Assembly (NCBI GenBank): GCA_903970185.1
Contig: CAJCIC010000020.1
Span: 62,001 to 126,000, forward strand
Source: Gammaproteobacteria bacterium
GTDB lineage: Bacteria > Pseudomonadota > Gammaproteobacteria > Burkholderiales > Burkholderiaceae_D
Reading direction: 5' to 3'
DNA: 64,000 nt
Part shown: piece after piece, positions 54,195 through 62,233 of the stretch
Numbering within the stretch: the first letter of the stretch is position 1
Layout of the letters: every line of letters starts with the position of its first letter
The notes under the pieces: generated by a model
The model's input: the letters and a program-made list of their open reading frames with translations, nothing else
Databases searched by the model: none
Told to the model about the DNA's origin: nothing
Position numbers and translations under genes: made by a program

Positions 54195-55052
54195 ATGTCA
54201 TCGCCGCCAACCCAGCCCATGCCTCATGAGGGCGTCAACACGCCACCCCGCGCGCCGCTGGATGATGCCCTTGGACTTGAACGCGTTGACGAGCGACAGT
54301 ATCGACTCGCCACAAGCGAGACCTACTGGAATCTGACCGGACCTTTTGGCGGTTGGGTGTTTGCCGCCGGCGCCAAGGCCATTTTGCTTGACGACAGCGT
54401 CGAAGGCGAGCCGGTCGAAGCCCATGCGCGCTTCATTGCAGCGCCAAAGGAAGGCGTCATCGACATCCGCGTCATGCGCCTGAGCCAGGGGCGCAGCGTC
54501 GGCTTCTGGCGGGCCGAAATCTGGCAGGAGCAAAAGGGTGCGCCACGCCTTTGTGCCGAAGTCTCGATGCTCTTCGCCGCTCACCGCACGACCATCGATG
54601 TCGTCACGGCGCGGCCACCGGTCGTGCCCGCGCCTGAGGCGTTGCGCGCCGTCAACACGCCAATGGCCAGGCTGCGCTGGCTTGGCGTCTACGACTTGCG
54701 CTATGTCAGTGGCGCGCCCTTTGCCCCAGCCGATCCGCCAAGCATGGAAAGCGTTTTCTGGGCACGCGAACGCGTCGCGCGCAAGCCCGACTGGCTCGGG
54801 CTCATCGCTCTTGCCGATATCGTTGCGCCAAGAAGCTTCGCCTTGCAGCCGGCACGCATGCCGTCTGCGACCGTATCGATGTCGGTCTATTTCACCGCAA
54901 CCTCAAGCGAGCTGGCAGCAATGGCCAGCGGCTGGATGCTGCTCGCGGTCAACGGCCATGCCGCCCGGCGCGGTTTTTTCGACCATGCGCTGTCGATCTG
55001 GCAAGAAGACCGGCTGCTTCTGACAAGCACGCAGATGGCCTGGTTCGCCTAG
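54195..55052 (+). CDS. Acyl-CoA thioesterase family protein (double hotdog)
   Basis: A 285-residue TesB-like double-hotdog thioesterase. The first hotdog has TYWNLTGPFGGWVFAAGAKA, HARFIAAP and GRSVGFWRAEIWQ; the second ends SATVSMSVYFTA...FDHALSIWQEDRLLLTSTQMAW. Such enzymes release free acids from acyl-CoA. Together with the enoyl-CoA hydratase and NAT nearby, it suggests a locus handling CoA esters. Start at ATG 54195. Confidence 0.85.
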   Translation: MSSPPTQPMPHEGVNTPPRAPLDDALGLERVDERQYRLATSETYWNLTGPFGGWVFAAGAKAILLDDSVEGEPVEAHARFIAAPKEGVIDIRVMRLSQGRSVGFWRAEIWQEQKGAPRLCAEVSMLFAAHRTTIDVVTARPPVVPAPEALRAVNTPMARLRWLGVYDLRYVSGAPFAPADPPSMESVFWARERVARKPDWLGLIALADIVAPRSFALQPARMPSATVSMSVYFTATSSELAAMASGWMLLAVNGHAARRGFFDHALSIWQEDRLLLTSTQMAWFA

Positions 55053-55059
55053 GCCGTAA

Positions 55060-56244
55060 CTACGGTTGCGGCGCGTCAAGCAGGGTTGAAATGGCGACCC
55101 ACTTGCCATTGGCGATCTGCGACACGCGCACTTTGTGACTGCCGATGCGATCCGCTGCAGTGACGTGAAACTCGGGGCTGCCGAACATGTCGCGCGGGAA
55201 AGTGCTGTTCTCAAGCGCCGCGTTAAACGACGACACGCTTAGCACCGGGCCAGCGCGCGCCGCAGCCTTGGCGAACAGGTCGACGATCACCCAGCCGTAC
55301 ACGGCATAGACCGACGGTTCTTCGGCGAATTTGCTGCGATAGGTGGCGGTCCAGTCACGCACGAGCTTGGAGGCATCGTCAGGGTACGGCTGCGAGACCG
55401 TATTTACGGCGTAGACACCTTCGACCGCCTTGCCGCCGAGTTGATGCATCAGATTCGAGTACAGCGTCGCGGTGCCAACGAAGTCCGCGGCCACGCCGAT
55501 GCGCCGTGATTCGGTGATGACGCCAACGGCATCGGCCACGGTACTGCCAAATACGACGAGCTCGCACGAACTGCCGCGAAGCTTCGCGGCGATGGCCGGG
55601 AAATCGGCCGCGCCATGGGCAAACTCGACGTGCTCGCTTGCAGCGCCTTCACTTCTTGCTGCGCTGTCGGTCGCGTGCATGACCTCATTGCCAAAATCGC
55701 CATCTTCAACCACCGAGCAAATCCGCGAATAACGGTGACGCGAGAAGAGATAGGGCAGTGCCGTGCGCAACTGCTCAGAGGCCGAGAGCATGAACGCGAC
55801 CTTCAGACGGTCGGGCGGATCGTAGGTTGCGCGCGAACTCGCGATCGGCAAGAAACTGATGACATTGCGCTTGAGCAGGACCGGGATGACGCCACGGTTG
55901 GCCGGCGCACCCACGGTTGCGAGCAAGGCGAAGATCTGGTCATGATCGATCAGCCGCTCAAGTGCAAGGACTGCAAGGCGGTCATCGGATGCGCTGTCTT
56001 CGATGTCGAGCTTGAGCATGCGGCCGTTGACGCCGCCTTCGCGATTGATCTCGGCCACGCGCAATTGCATGCCGTGCTTGACCTGTACACCGTAAGGTGC
56101 CATCGGCCCGGATAGATCGAGAATGGACCCGAGCGAAATTTCGGTCGCTGTAACGCCAGGTGTTGCCTCGGCGTGCGCAAGCGCGAGCCCGCGCGTAAAC
56201 AAAATCAAGGCATAGACGGCAAGGCGAAGACGCAAAGCGGCCAT
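55060..56244 (-). CDS. LivK-type ABC substrate-binding protein
   Basis: A 394-residue periplasmic binding protein of the branched-chain amino acid type. The signal ends near AHA at about 25. EISLGSILDLSGPMAPYG, VNGRMLKLDIEDS, ALLATVGAPAN and VYAVNTVSQPYPDD are typical of peripla_BP_6. No Liv permease or ATPase is next to it. It ends seven bases from the thioesterase stop and is convergent with it. Ligand unknown; aromatic or branched acids are possible by family. Confidence 0.87.
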   Translation of the reverse strand: MAALRLRLAVYALILFTRGLALAHAEATPGVTATEISLGSILDLSGPMAPYGVQVKHGMQLRVAEINREGGVNGRMLKLDIEDSASDDRLAVLALERLIDHDQIFALLATVGAPANRGVIPVLLKRNVISFLPIASSRATYDPPDRLKVAFMLSASEQLRTALPYLFSRHRYSRICSVVEDGDFGNEVMHATDSAARSEGAASEHVEFAHGAADFPAIAAKLRGSSCELVVFGSTVADAVGVITESRRIGVAADFVGTATLYSNLMHQLGGKAVEGVYAVNTVSQPYPDDASKLVRDWTATYRSKFAEEPSVYAVYGWVIVDLFAKAAARAGPVLSVSSFNAALENSTFPRDMFGSPEFHVTAADRIGSHKVRVSQIANGKWVAISTLLDAPQP

Positions 56245-56368
56245 CCCGGGTGAAGACGTGACAGCGCTTCATTAAAGCGGGCACCTCCAAGGCTCACAAT
56301 CAGGGTATGCCCGCATCGCCTCGCCACCGCGGTGCAACATGCAACACGTCCATGTTCACCTGTACCGT

Positions 56369-57325
56369 CTACTGTTTGCTGCGGCTCGATATCCACGCGA
56401 AGAGGCCTTGCGCGTTCAGTTCGATATCCATCTCCATCAGCGCCAGCGCCTCGTTGGCACTGACTCCCCAGGGCTGCATCGACGCTTCGCTTGCGACCAG
56501 ATGTGCCACGCCTTCGCGCAGGATCGGCATCGCCACCGATTCCGGTGCACCCTTGGGAATTGCATCAGCAAGCATGGCGTGCGCATCGACCAGGCGCAAC
56601 AGATCCGAGGCGAGCCGTGGCAGGTCAGTGACACGGCCGTAGTGCGTGAGGTAGGCCGCGGCTGGCGAGAGTGCCATGAGGCGATTGATCGAGGCATGAA
56701 ATGCAAGCGGGTCGAACTGGATCGGCGTCGTCGCGGGAAATACGAAGGCACGGCCGTCGCAGTCAAGTTCACGATAGGACAGGCCAAACATGTCGCCGGT
56801 AAAGAGACTGTTGCTGCTGACATCGAAAATGCAATTGTGATGGCGTGCGTGTCCGGGCGTGTCGTAGAAGACCAGCGTGCGCGAAGCCAGATCGATCGAG
56901 TCGCCGTCATTGGCCACGAGCACACGCTCTTTCGGCACGGGCAGAATATTGCCATGCGTGCGCTCGGTCTCCTGCGCGCCATAGACTGCGATCGTGCCTG
57001 CGATGAGCTGGGTCGGATCGATCATGTGGCGCGCGCCGCGCGGATGGACGACGAGCCTGGCATTGGGTAGCGCAGCCATCAGTTGGCCCGCGCCACCGGC
57101 GTGATCCAGATGCACGTGGGTCAGGATGACGTAGTCGACGGCGTCGCGCCCGATACCCTTCTTCTCAAGCGTATCAAGCACGGTCGGGATTGAATGGTTG
57201 GTACCGGTATCGATGATCGCAGCCCTGCCCTTTTCAATCATCAAATGAATCGCGTCGAGCTTCGGCCTGACGTAGCCGGAGTCGATCGCGCAAATGCCAT
57301 CTGGATATTCTGTGAGCGGATTCAT
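56369..57325 (-). CDS. Metallo-beta-lactamase fold hydrolase
   Basis: A 318-residue MBL-fold hydrolase. The metal motif is HVHLDH, followed by further His and Asp ligands (DTPGHARHH, FTGDMFG) and the terminal THYGR. The C-terminal 80 residues are helical. These proteins act on esters, lactones or sulphates; the specificity is unknown. It follows the ABC permease gene in the same direction. ATG 57325 is preferred to 57331. Confidence 0.85.
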   Translation of the reverse strand: MNPLTEYPDGICAIDSGYVRPKLDAIHLMIEKGRAAIIDTGTNHSIPTVLDTLEKKGIGRDAVDYVILTHVHLDHAGGAGQLMAALPNARLVVHPRGARHMIDPTQLIAGTIAVYGAQETERTHGNILPVPKERVLVANDGDSIDLASRTLVFYDTPGHARHHNCIFDVSSNSLFTGDMFGLSYRELDCDGRAFVFPATTPIQFDPLAFHASINRLMALSPAAAYLTHYGRVTDLPRLASDLLRLVDAHAMLADAIPKGAPESVAMPILREGVAHLVASEASMQPWGVSANEALALMEMDIELNAQGLFAWISSRSKQ

Positions 57326-57352
57326 GAACACGAGGTGGGCAACGGGCCAGGA

Positions 57353-58021
57353 CTATGATGCCGTGCTTAGGGCAAGGTGCAACTCAAGGCGCTTGGCGAA
57401 AAGCGTGGCAGGCCAGAGCACGACGAAATAGGCGATGGCGACAAGGGTATAGGCCTCGAGCGGGCGGTAGGTCTCATGCGCTACGGTCTGTCCCTGGTAG
57501 AGCAGGTCGGGAACAGCGAGGATCGACAGCAGCGACGTGTTCTTGAGCTGGATAATCGACTGATTGACAAGCGCAGGCAGCATGCGCTTGCACGCCTGCG
57601 GCAGTACGACCGAGCCCATGACCTGCGCCGGACTCATGCCAAGCGCGCGTGCCGCGTGCTTCTGGCCGATGTCGATCGAGACGATGCCGGCGCGAACAAT
57701 CTCCGAATAAAACGCGCCGCCGTAGAGCGCGAGCGTGAGCACCGCTGCGCTCGCGGGCGTCATCTCGATGCCCGAGACGATCGGCAAGGCGTAATAAAAC
57801 CAGATCAGCTGCACCAGGACGGGTGTGCAGCGAAACAGCTCGACATAGGCTCTGACCACGCCGCGCAGCCACGCCTGCGACGACAGGCCGGCAAAGGCTG
57901 CAAGAACGCCGACCATCAGGCCCAAAGCGACGCACAAAAGCGTGTAGCCCAGCGTGTATTCGAGGCCGATCAGAAACAGGTGGCGATACGCCAGAAGCGA
58001 CGCGAAATCCCACTTGTACAC
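57353..58021 (-). CDS. Polar amino acid ABC transporter permease
   Basis: A 222-residue permease of the HisMQ/GlnP family, with about five transmembrane helices. The EAA loop GQKHAARALGMSPAQVMGSVVLPQA contacts the ATPase. The N-terminal YTLGYTLLCVALGL and TPVLVQLIWFYYALP are typical. It is 16 bases downstream of the binding protein gene. No ATPase gene is nearby in this window, so the complex probably uses one from elsewhere. Confidence 0.91.
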   Translation of the reverse strand: MYKWDFASLLAYRHLFLIGLEYTLGYTLLCVALGLMVGVLAAFAGLSSQAWLRGVVRAYVELFRCTPVLVQLIWFYYALPIVSGIEMTPASAAVLTLALYGGAFYSEIVRAGIVSIDIGQKHAARALGMSPAQVMGSVVLPQACKRMLPALVNQSIIQLKNTSLLSILAVPDLLYQGQTVAHETYRPLEAYTLVAIAYFVVLWPATLFAKRLELHLALSTAS

Positions 58022-58037
58022 GACGTTCCCTCACGTC

Positions 58038-58877
58038 CTAGAAGCTGACACCCTGGGGAATCTCGCCCGCCTGAACGCCAACCAGCTTCTCGAGGTTGGC
58101 CATGACCACCGATTTCACCCGGCCGTCGGCGCGCGCCTTGGCAATCCACTGATTGACATAGTTCTGCCAGCTCTTGTCGCTCTCCTTGCGAAAGCCGATG
58201 TTGGTCGTGGTCGACTGCACCGGCAACGGCACAACGATGTGTCCAATTGACGGGTTCTTCTTTAACACCGGCAAGGCCAGGATGATGACCAGGACCTGCG
58301 CGTCGGCCCGCCCCGACTGCAGGGCAAGCGTTGCCGTCGGCGCGTTGTCAAAACGCAGGATGGTCGCATTCGGGCAGGTTCGCGTGATCATCTGGTCATG
58401 CGAGGAGCCGTTATCGACTGCGACCTTGAAGTCGGCACGATTGAGCGACTCCCACGTCAACGCGGTGAAGTCCGGCTTGGCGAGCAGCACGAAGGCGTTG
58501 TTGAAAAGAGGATCCGAAAAATCGACCACAAGGGCGCGCTGGGGCGTCGGATTGAGACCGAAAAACAGGTCGATCTTGTCGGATTCCAGATCGAGCACGG
58601 CATTGCCCCAGGTCGTTTCATGAATTTCGAGGGAGACCTTAAGCGATGCCGCAAGGTCCTTGCCGAAATCGATCATGAATCCCTGCCACTCGCCTGTCGC
58701 CGGATCCTTGACGTAATAGGGCGCCTGACCGGGTACTGCTCCCATGCGCAAGACCTTGGTACGGTTCACGCGTGCGAACGCCGATTCGGGCTCGCTTTGC
58801 GCAAATACGGAAGAGCCTGCGGTGACAAGGCCGCTGGCGCAAGCCGCGGCGGTAACAAATCGACGACGATCGACCAT
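58038..58877 (-). CDS. Amino acid ABC substrate-binding protein, Tat-type signal
   Basis: A 279-residue periplasmic binding protein (SBP_bac_3). The N-terminus MVDRRRFVTAAACASG has the twin-Arg motif and Ala-rich core of a Tat or Tat-like signal. The mature part has TGEWQGFMIDFGKDLAASLKV, DLFFGLNPTPQRALVVDFSDP and VAVDNGSSHDQMI. ATG 58877 is preferred; an ATG at 58949 would make the 16-base palindrome coding. It heads the unit with the permease. Confidence 0.88.
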   Translation of the reverse strand: MVDRRRFVTAAACASGLVTAGSSVFAQSEPESAFARVNRTKVLRMGAVPGQAPYYVKDPATGEWQGFMIDFGKDLAASLKVSLEIHETTWGNAVLDLESDKIDLFFGLNPTPQRALVVDFSDPLFNNAFVLLAKPDFTALTWESLNRADFKVAVDNGSSHDQMITRTCPNATILRFDNAPTATLALQSGRADAQVLVIILALPVLKKNPSIGHIVVPLPVQSTTTNIGFRKESDKSWQNYVNQWIAKARADGRVKSVVMANLEKLVGVQAGEIPQGVSF

Positions 58878-58923
58878 TTTTTTGTCCAGATAAGAGTTGC
58901 TGCGTGACAGGGCAAGCGCCAGC

Positions 58924-58939
58924 CTCAGTTTAAACTGAG
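58924..58939. promoter_or_regulatory. Perfect 16-base palindrome between divergent units
   Basis: CTCAGTTTAAACTGAG is a perfect inverted repeat centred between the binding-protein start (58877) and the SDR start (58971), AT-rich in G+C-rich surroundings. It is well placed for a homodimeric regulator of both units. Confidence 0.6.
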
Positions 58940-58970
58940 TCTTTGCCATCGCGCCTGAACCGACGCCCTG

Positions 58971-59780
58971 ATGCCTTCAGACCTGACTGCCGCCAAGGGG
59001 CCGCCCGAGGGCGCCCCCCTGGCGCACCCCCGCGTCGTCCTCATTACCGGCGCCGGCTCGGGCATTGGTGCAGCACTGGCCCGCCGCCTGGCCGCAGACG
59101 GGCAGCACCTGATGCTGCATGCGCGCAGTCTCGAAGGCGAATCGGGCGGGCGCCTTCAGGCCGTGCGCGAACAATGCCTGAAACTGGGTGCACCAGCCTG
59201 CGCCGAAATCGGCTGCGAACTCGGTGGCGAAGAGGCCACGCGGCAGCTCGTTGAAGCCACCCTCGAGCGCTTCGGCCGCATCGACCAGGTGGTATCAAAT
59301 GCAGGCTATGCGCAGCAGCGCGGGCTTGCCGAGTCGAGCTGGGATGACCTCGCGCGCGCCTTTGCGGTGATGCCGATGACTTTTGCCAGCCTGATTCGGC
59401 TGGCAAGCCCGGTCATGGCCCGCTCGAGTTCGCCCCGTTTTGTAGGGGTCAGCTCGTTTGTCGCCCACCGCTTCGATACCGATACACCGTTTCCGGCCAC
59501 GGCCGCGGCCAAGGCGGCGATGGAAGCCATCGCCAGAAGCGCTGCGGCCGAACTCGCGCCAAGGGGCATCACGGTCAATTGTGTTGCCCCTGGCTATACA
59601 CGCAAGGACCGCCCGTCCACCAATCAGAAGGCGTGGGCCAAGGCGGTGCGCGAGACGCCGCTCGGACGCATTGCCACGCCGGAAAAAATCGCAGAAGCCA
59701 TCCGCTTTCTGTTGAGCGACGCGGCCACCGACATCACCGGCGAGGTGATCCACGTCGACGGCGGCCTGACCCTGCTTTGA
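58971..59780 (+). CDS. Short-chain dehydrogenase/reductase-like protein lacking the catalytic Tyr
   Basis: A 269-residue SDR fold. The cofactor loop TGAGSGIGAALARRLA and NAG are good, and GVSSF supplies the catalytic Ser, but the usual YxxxK is TAAAK, so the Tyr is replaced by Thr while the Lys remains. ITVNCVAPGYT and DGGLTLL end the fold as usual. It may be a reductase with altered chemistry, or a nonenzymatic protein. It is translationally coupled to the amidase by a TTGA overlap. Confidence 0.85.
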   Translation: MPSDLTAAKGPPEGAPLAHPRVVLITGAGSGIGAALARRLAADGQHLMLHARSLEGESGGRLQAVREQCLKLGAPACAEIGCELGGEEATRQLVEATLERFGRIDQVVSNAGYAQQRGLAESSWDDLARAFAVMPMTFASLIRLASPVMARSSSPRFVGVSSFVAHRFDTDTPFPATAAAKAAMEAIARSAAAELAPRGITVNCVAPGYTRKDRPSTNQKAWAKAVRETPLGRIATPEKIAEAIRFLLSDAATDITGEVIHVDGGLTLL

Positions 59781-61180
59781 GCATCATCGATTCTTCGGCC
59801 GTCGATCTTCTGGCGCTGCTTGATCGCCGGGAAATTTCAAGCGTCGAGCTCCTTCACGCCTTCAGTGAGCGCATCGACGCAGTCAACCCCGTCTTGAACG
59901 CGATCGTCACGCTCGATCTCGAAGGCGCGCGCAGGAGCGCAGCTGCAATCGATAGCAAGCGTGTGCGCGGCGAGCCTTTGGGTGCCTTGGCCGGACTGCC
60001 GATCGCCATCAAGGATCTCGAGGCGGTCTGCGGCATGCGTACGACGCAAGGCTCGCCGCTTTATCGCGACTGGGTTCCCGACTACGACAGCGCCATGGTC
60101 GAGCGCCTAAGACGCGCTGACGTGGTCATTCTGGGCAAGACCAACGTGCCTGAATTCGGGCTGGGCTCGCACACCTTCAATAGCGTATTTGGCGCGACCC
60201 GAAATCCCTGGAATACCCAGCTGTCAGCGGGCGGCTCCTCTGGCGGTGCCGCTGCCGCCGTCGCCAGCGGCATGCTGCCGTTTGCAGACGGCTCCGATTT
60301 TGGCGGCAGCCTCAGGAATCCGGCGAGCTTTAACAATCTCTTGGGGTTACGCACGAGCCCGGGCAGGATCGCGCGCTTTCCCGCTCACGACGGCTTTGCC
60401 GGGCACTCGGTGTTGGGCCCGATCGCGCGCACGGCCGGCGATGCCGCGCTGCTGCTTGCCGCGATGCAAGGCGCAGACGCGCGCGACCCGCTCTCGCTTG
60501 CAATGCCGGCAAAGCCCCGGCACGGGCAACTCGCGCGCGATTTTCGCGGCGTTCGCATCGCCTATAGCGAAACACTGGGTGGACTGCCGATCGAGAAGGA
60601 AGTCATCGAAGCCACGCGCCTGGCCTTGCCAAGGCTCGAGGCGATCGGTTGCGTGATCGAAGAAGCCGAACCGGATCTGGTGGATGCCGACGGCACGTTC
60701 GAGACCCTGCGCGCGCTTGGCCTGGCAAGCCAGTACGGCCCGATGCTCAAGAGCCAGCGCCATCAGTTCAAGGACAGCGCCGTCTGGAACATCGAATCCG
60801 GCCTGTCTCTTTCGGTCGCTGCGATCGCCCAGGCGATCGCGAACAGAACGCGCCTTTACCAGAGCATGCGGCGCTTTCTTCAGACTTATGAGTTTCTGGT
60901 TGCCCCGGTCGCGCAAGTGCTGCCCTTTCCGATCGAATGGACGTATCCGCAGGAGATTGGCGATGCGCCCATGGAGCACTATCTGGCCTGGATGCGGTCG
61001 TGCACGCGCATTTCGATCACGGCACATCCGGCCATGTCGATCCCGGGTGGTTTCTCATCGCGGGGACTTCCCGTGGGCCTGCAGGTGGTTGGGCGCTGGC
61101 ACGACGAATGGTCGCTCCTGCAACTTGCGCACGCGATGGAATCGGCAGGCGATGTTGCCTTGCGCCGGCCGCCGATCTAG
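59777..61180 (+). CDS. Amidase signature family enzyme
   Basis: A 467-residue amidase. The Ser-Ser-Lys triad is visible as Lys79 (IAIKDLE), cis-Ser154/155 (GGSSGG) and nucleophile Ser178 (GSDFGGSLR). GLPVGLQVVGRW near the C-terminus is typical. A TTG at 59777 overlapping the SDR stop is the best start because the N-terminus IIDSSAVDLLALLDRREISSVELL then fits the family; a GTG or ATG is not available near. The amide substrate is unknown, possibly an amino acid or acyl amide, by context. Confidence 0.9.
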   Translation: MSIIDSSAVDLLALLDRREISSVELLHAFSERIDAVNPVLNAIVTLDLEGARRSAAAIDSKRVRGEPLGALAGLPIAIKDLEAVCGMRTTQGSPLYRDWVPDYDSAMVERLRRADVVILGKTNVPEFGLGSHTFNSVFGATRNPWNTQLSAGGSSGGAAAAVASGMLPFADGSDFGGSLRNPASFNNLLGLRTSPGRIARFPAHDGFAGHSVLGPIARTAGDAALLLAAMQGADARDPLSLAMPAKPRHGQLARDFRGVRIAYSETLGGLPIEKEVIEATRLALPRLEAIGCVIEEAEPDLVDADGTFETLRALGLASQYGPMLKSQRHQFKDSAVWNIESGLSLSVAAIAQAIANRTRLYQSMRRFLQTYEFLVAPVAQVLPFPIEWTYPQEIGDAPMEHYLAWMRSCTRISITAHPAMSIPGGFSSRGLPVGLQVVGRWHDEWSLLQLAHAMESAGDVALRRPPI

Positions 61181-61190
61181 CGGCGTTGTG

Positions 61191-61487
61191 TCACCAGCGA
61201 ACCCACCATCCCTGGTAGAAGCGGCGGCCGTCGACTTCTTCAAAGCCCGAGAGCATCATGGCGCGTTCGCCAAAGGCGAGCAGTTCGATGTCGTGCAACT
61301 CGGGCAAGCGGCGCGAGTCACGCACGCGCTCGATCGGCTGCAATGCCGCTACGCGCGAGGCGCGACGCAAGCCATCGATCGTCGCCAGATAGACATTCAG
61401 TCGCCCCTCGTGCGCAGGCTGCTGCTCGAGTTGGTTCACCGCGATCGGTGCTCCCCGAGTGTGGGTCAGGATGACGGTGACCAGCAT
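61191..61487 (-). CDS. Small conserved hypothetical protein, 98 aa
   Basis: A 98-residue protein with no signal or membrane segment. The C-terminal block LSGFEEVDGRRFYQGWWVRW is of a type seen in small proteobacterial hypothetical proteins. The middle has Arg-rich helices. It is convergent with the amidase, with 10 bases between stops. Function not recognised. Confidence 0.7.
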   Translation of the reverse strand: MLVTVILTHTRGAPIAVNQLEQQPAHEGRLNVYLATIDGLRRASRVAALQPIERVRDSRRLPELHDIELLAFGERAMMLSGFEEVDGRRFYQGWWVRW

Positions 61488-61510
61488 CGGTGGGGCGGGC
61501 CAAGCTGCGT

Positions 61511-61539
61511 TGAATAGGGAACAAATATTCCCTTATTCA
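61511..61539. promoter_or_regulatory. AT-rich inverted repeat upstream of the small gene
   Basis: TGAATAGGGAA and TTCCCTTATTCA are inverted copies with one bulged base and a 6-base spacer. Located in the divergent region before the 98-residue protein, it may be an operator. Confidence 0.4.
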
Positions 61540-61682
61540 CGCGGCACTGTCAATTCGACGGCGAAAGCGCGAGTGTCAACCAGCGTGAACGACACGCGAC
61601 ATCTGCGCTTTCGCCCTTGTGTGTTCTGCCGGCTCGGTGCATTGTAGCGATATCGCCATCACATCAAGCTTTTGGGCGACGC

Positions 61683-61702
61683 TCTTCGAGTCATCTCGAA
61701 GA
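61683..61702. repeat. Inverted repeat TCTTCGAG/CTCGAAGA
   Basis: A perfect 8-base inverted repeat with a 4-base loop TCAT, 60 bases upstream of the lipoprotein gene. It lacks a T-run, so it is more likely a protein-binding site or leader hairpin. Confidence 0.35.
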
Positions 61703-61762
61703 TACGACGATGTGGCACATATCCAGACACGGGCACTAGACAGCCGTATTGAGGAGATTGGC

Positions 61763-62137
61763 ATGCACTGCATTTTTCGACCGCTCGCGGCACTTTTCTT
61801 TGCGCTGGCTTTGGCCGGATGCTCGACGATCCAGTCGCTAAACCCGTTTCACCACGATGCTCCCGAGCAGATTGCCTCGCCTTCGGTACCGGCGACGGCC
61901 TACGGCGCACAGCAGCCGATGGGGTATTCCGAGCACGCAGCGGCGATGGCCGGAATCACGGAATTGCACTACGAAGTCGAGTCCGAGCACATTGCGCGCG
62001 ACGCTTCCTGCGGTACCGGCACGGTCGCGCTGCTCCTGGAGAAGGGCCCGGGCTATGAGACCTACTCGGTGCCTTGCGGCGCCACGCGGGTGATGCTCAT
62101 CCGCTGCGAATTCAGCTACTGCCGCACCATGCAATAG
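61763..62137 (+). CDS. Small lipoprotein
   Basis: A 124-residue lipoprotein: signal peptide with lipobox LAGC (Cys20). The rest is beta-rich with three Cys in the mature C-terminal part (ASCGTG, SVPCGATR, RCEFSYCRTM) that might form disulphides. The GAGGAG about six bases before the ATG fixes the start. No family recognised. A long stable hairpin follows at 62138-62171. Confidence 0.82.
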   Translation: MHCIFRPLAALFFALALAGCSTIQSLNPFHHDAPEQIASPSVPATAYGAQQPMGYSEHAAAMAGITELHYEVESEHIARDASCGTGTVALLLEKGPGYETYSVPCGATRVMLIRCEFSYCRTMQ

Positions 62138-62171
62138 GCCGCCTCGCAGGGCGAAACGAGCGCCAGGCGGC
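62138..62171 (+). terminator. Hairpin after the lipoprotein gene
   Basis: GCCGCCT (62138-62144) pairs with AGGCGGC (62165-62171), with an inner GGCG/CGCC. It starts directly after the stop codon; without a T tract it may be a weak or Rho-assisted terminator. Confidence 0.4.
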
Positions 62172-62233
62172 GATCACCCCGGATTCCAATTCGGAGGTAC
62201 AGTGCTGGCAACCAAAGCCGCCTGAAAGACGCC

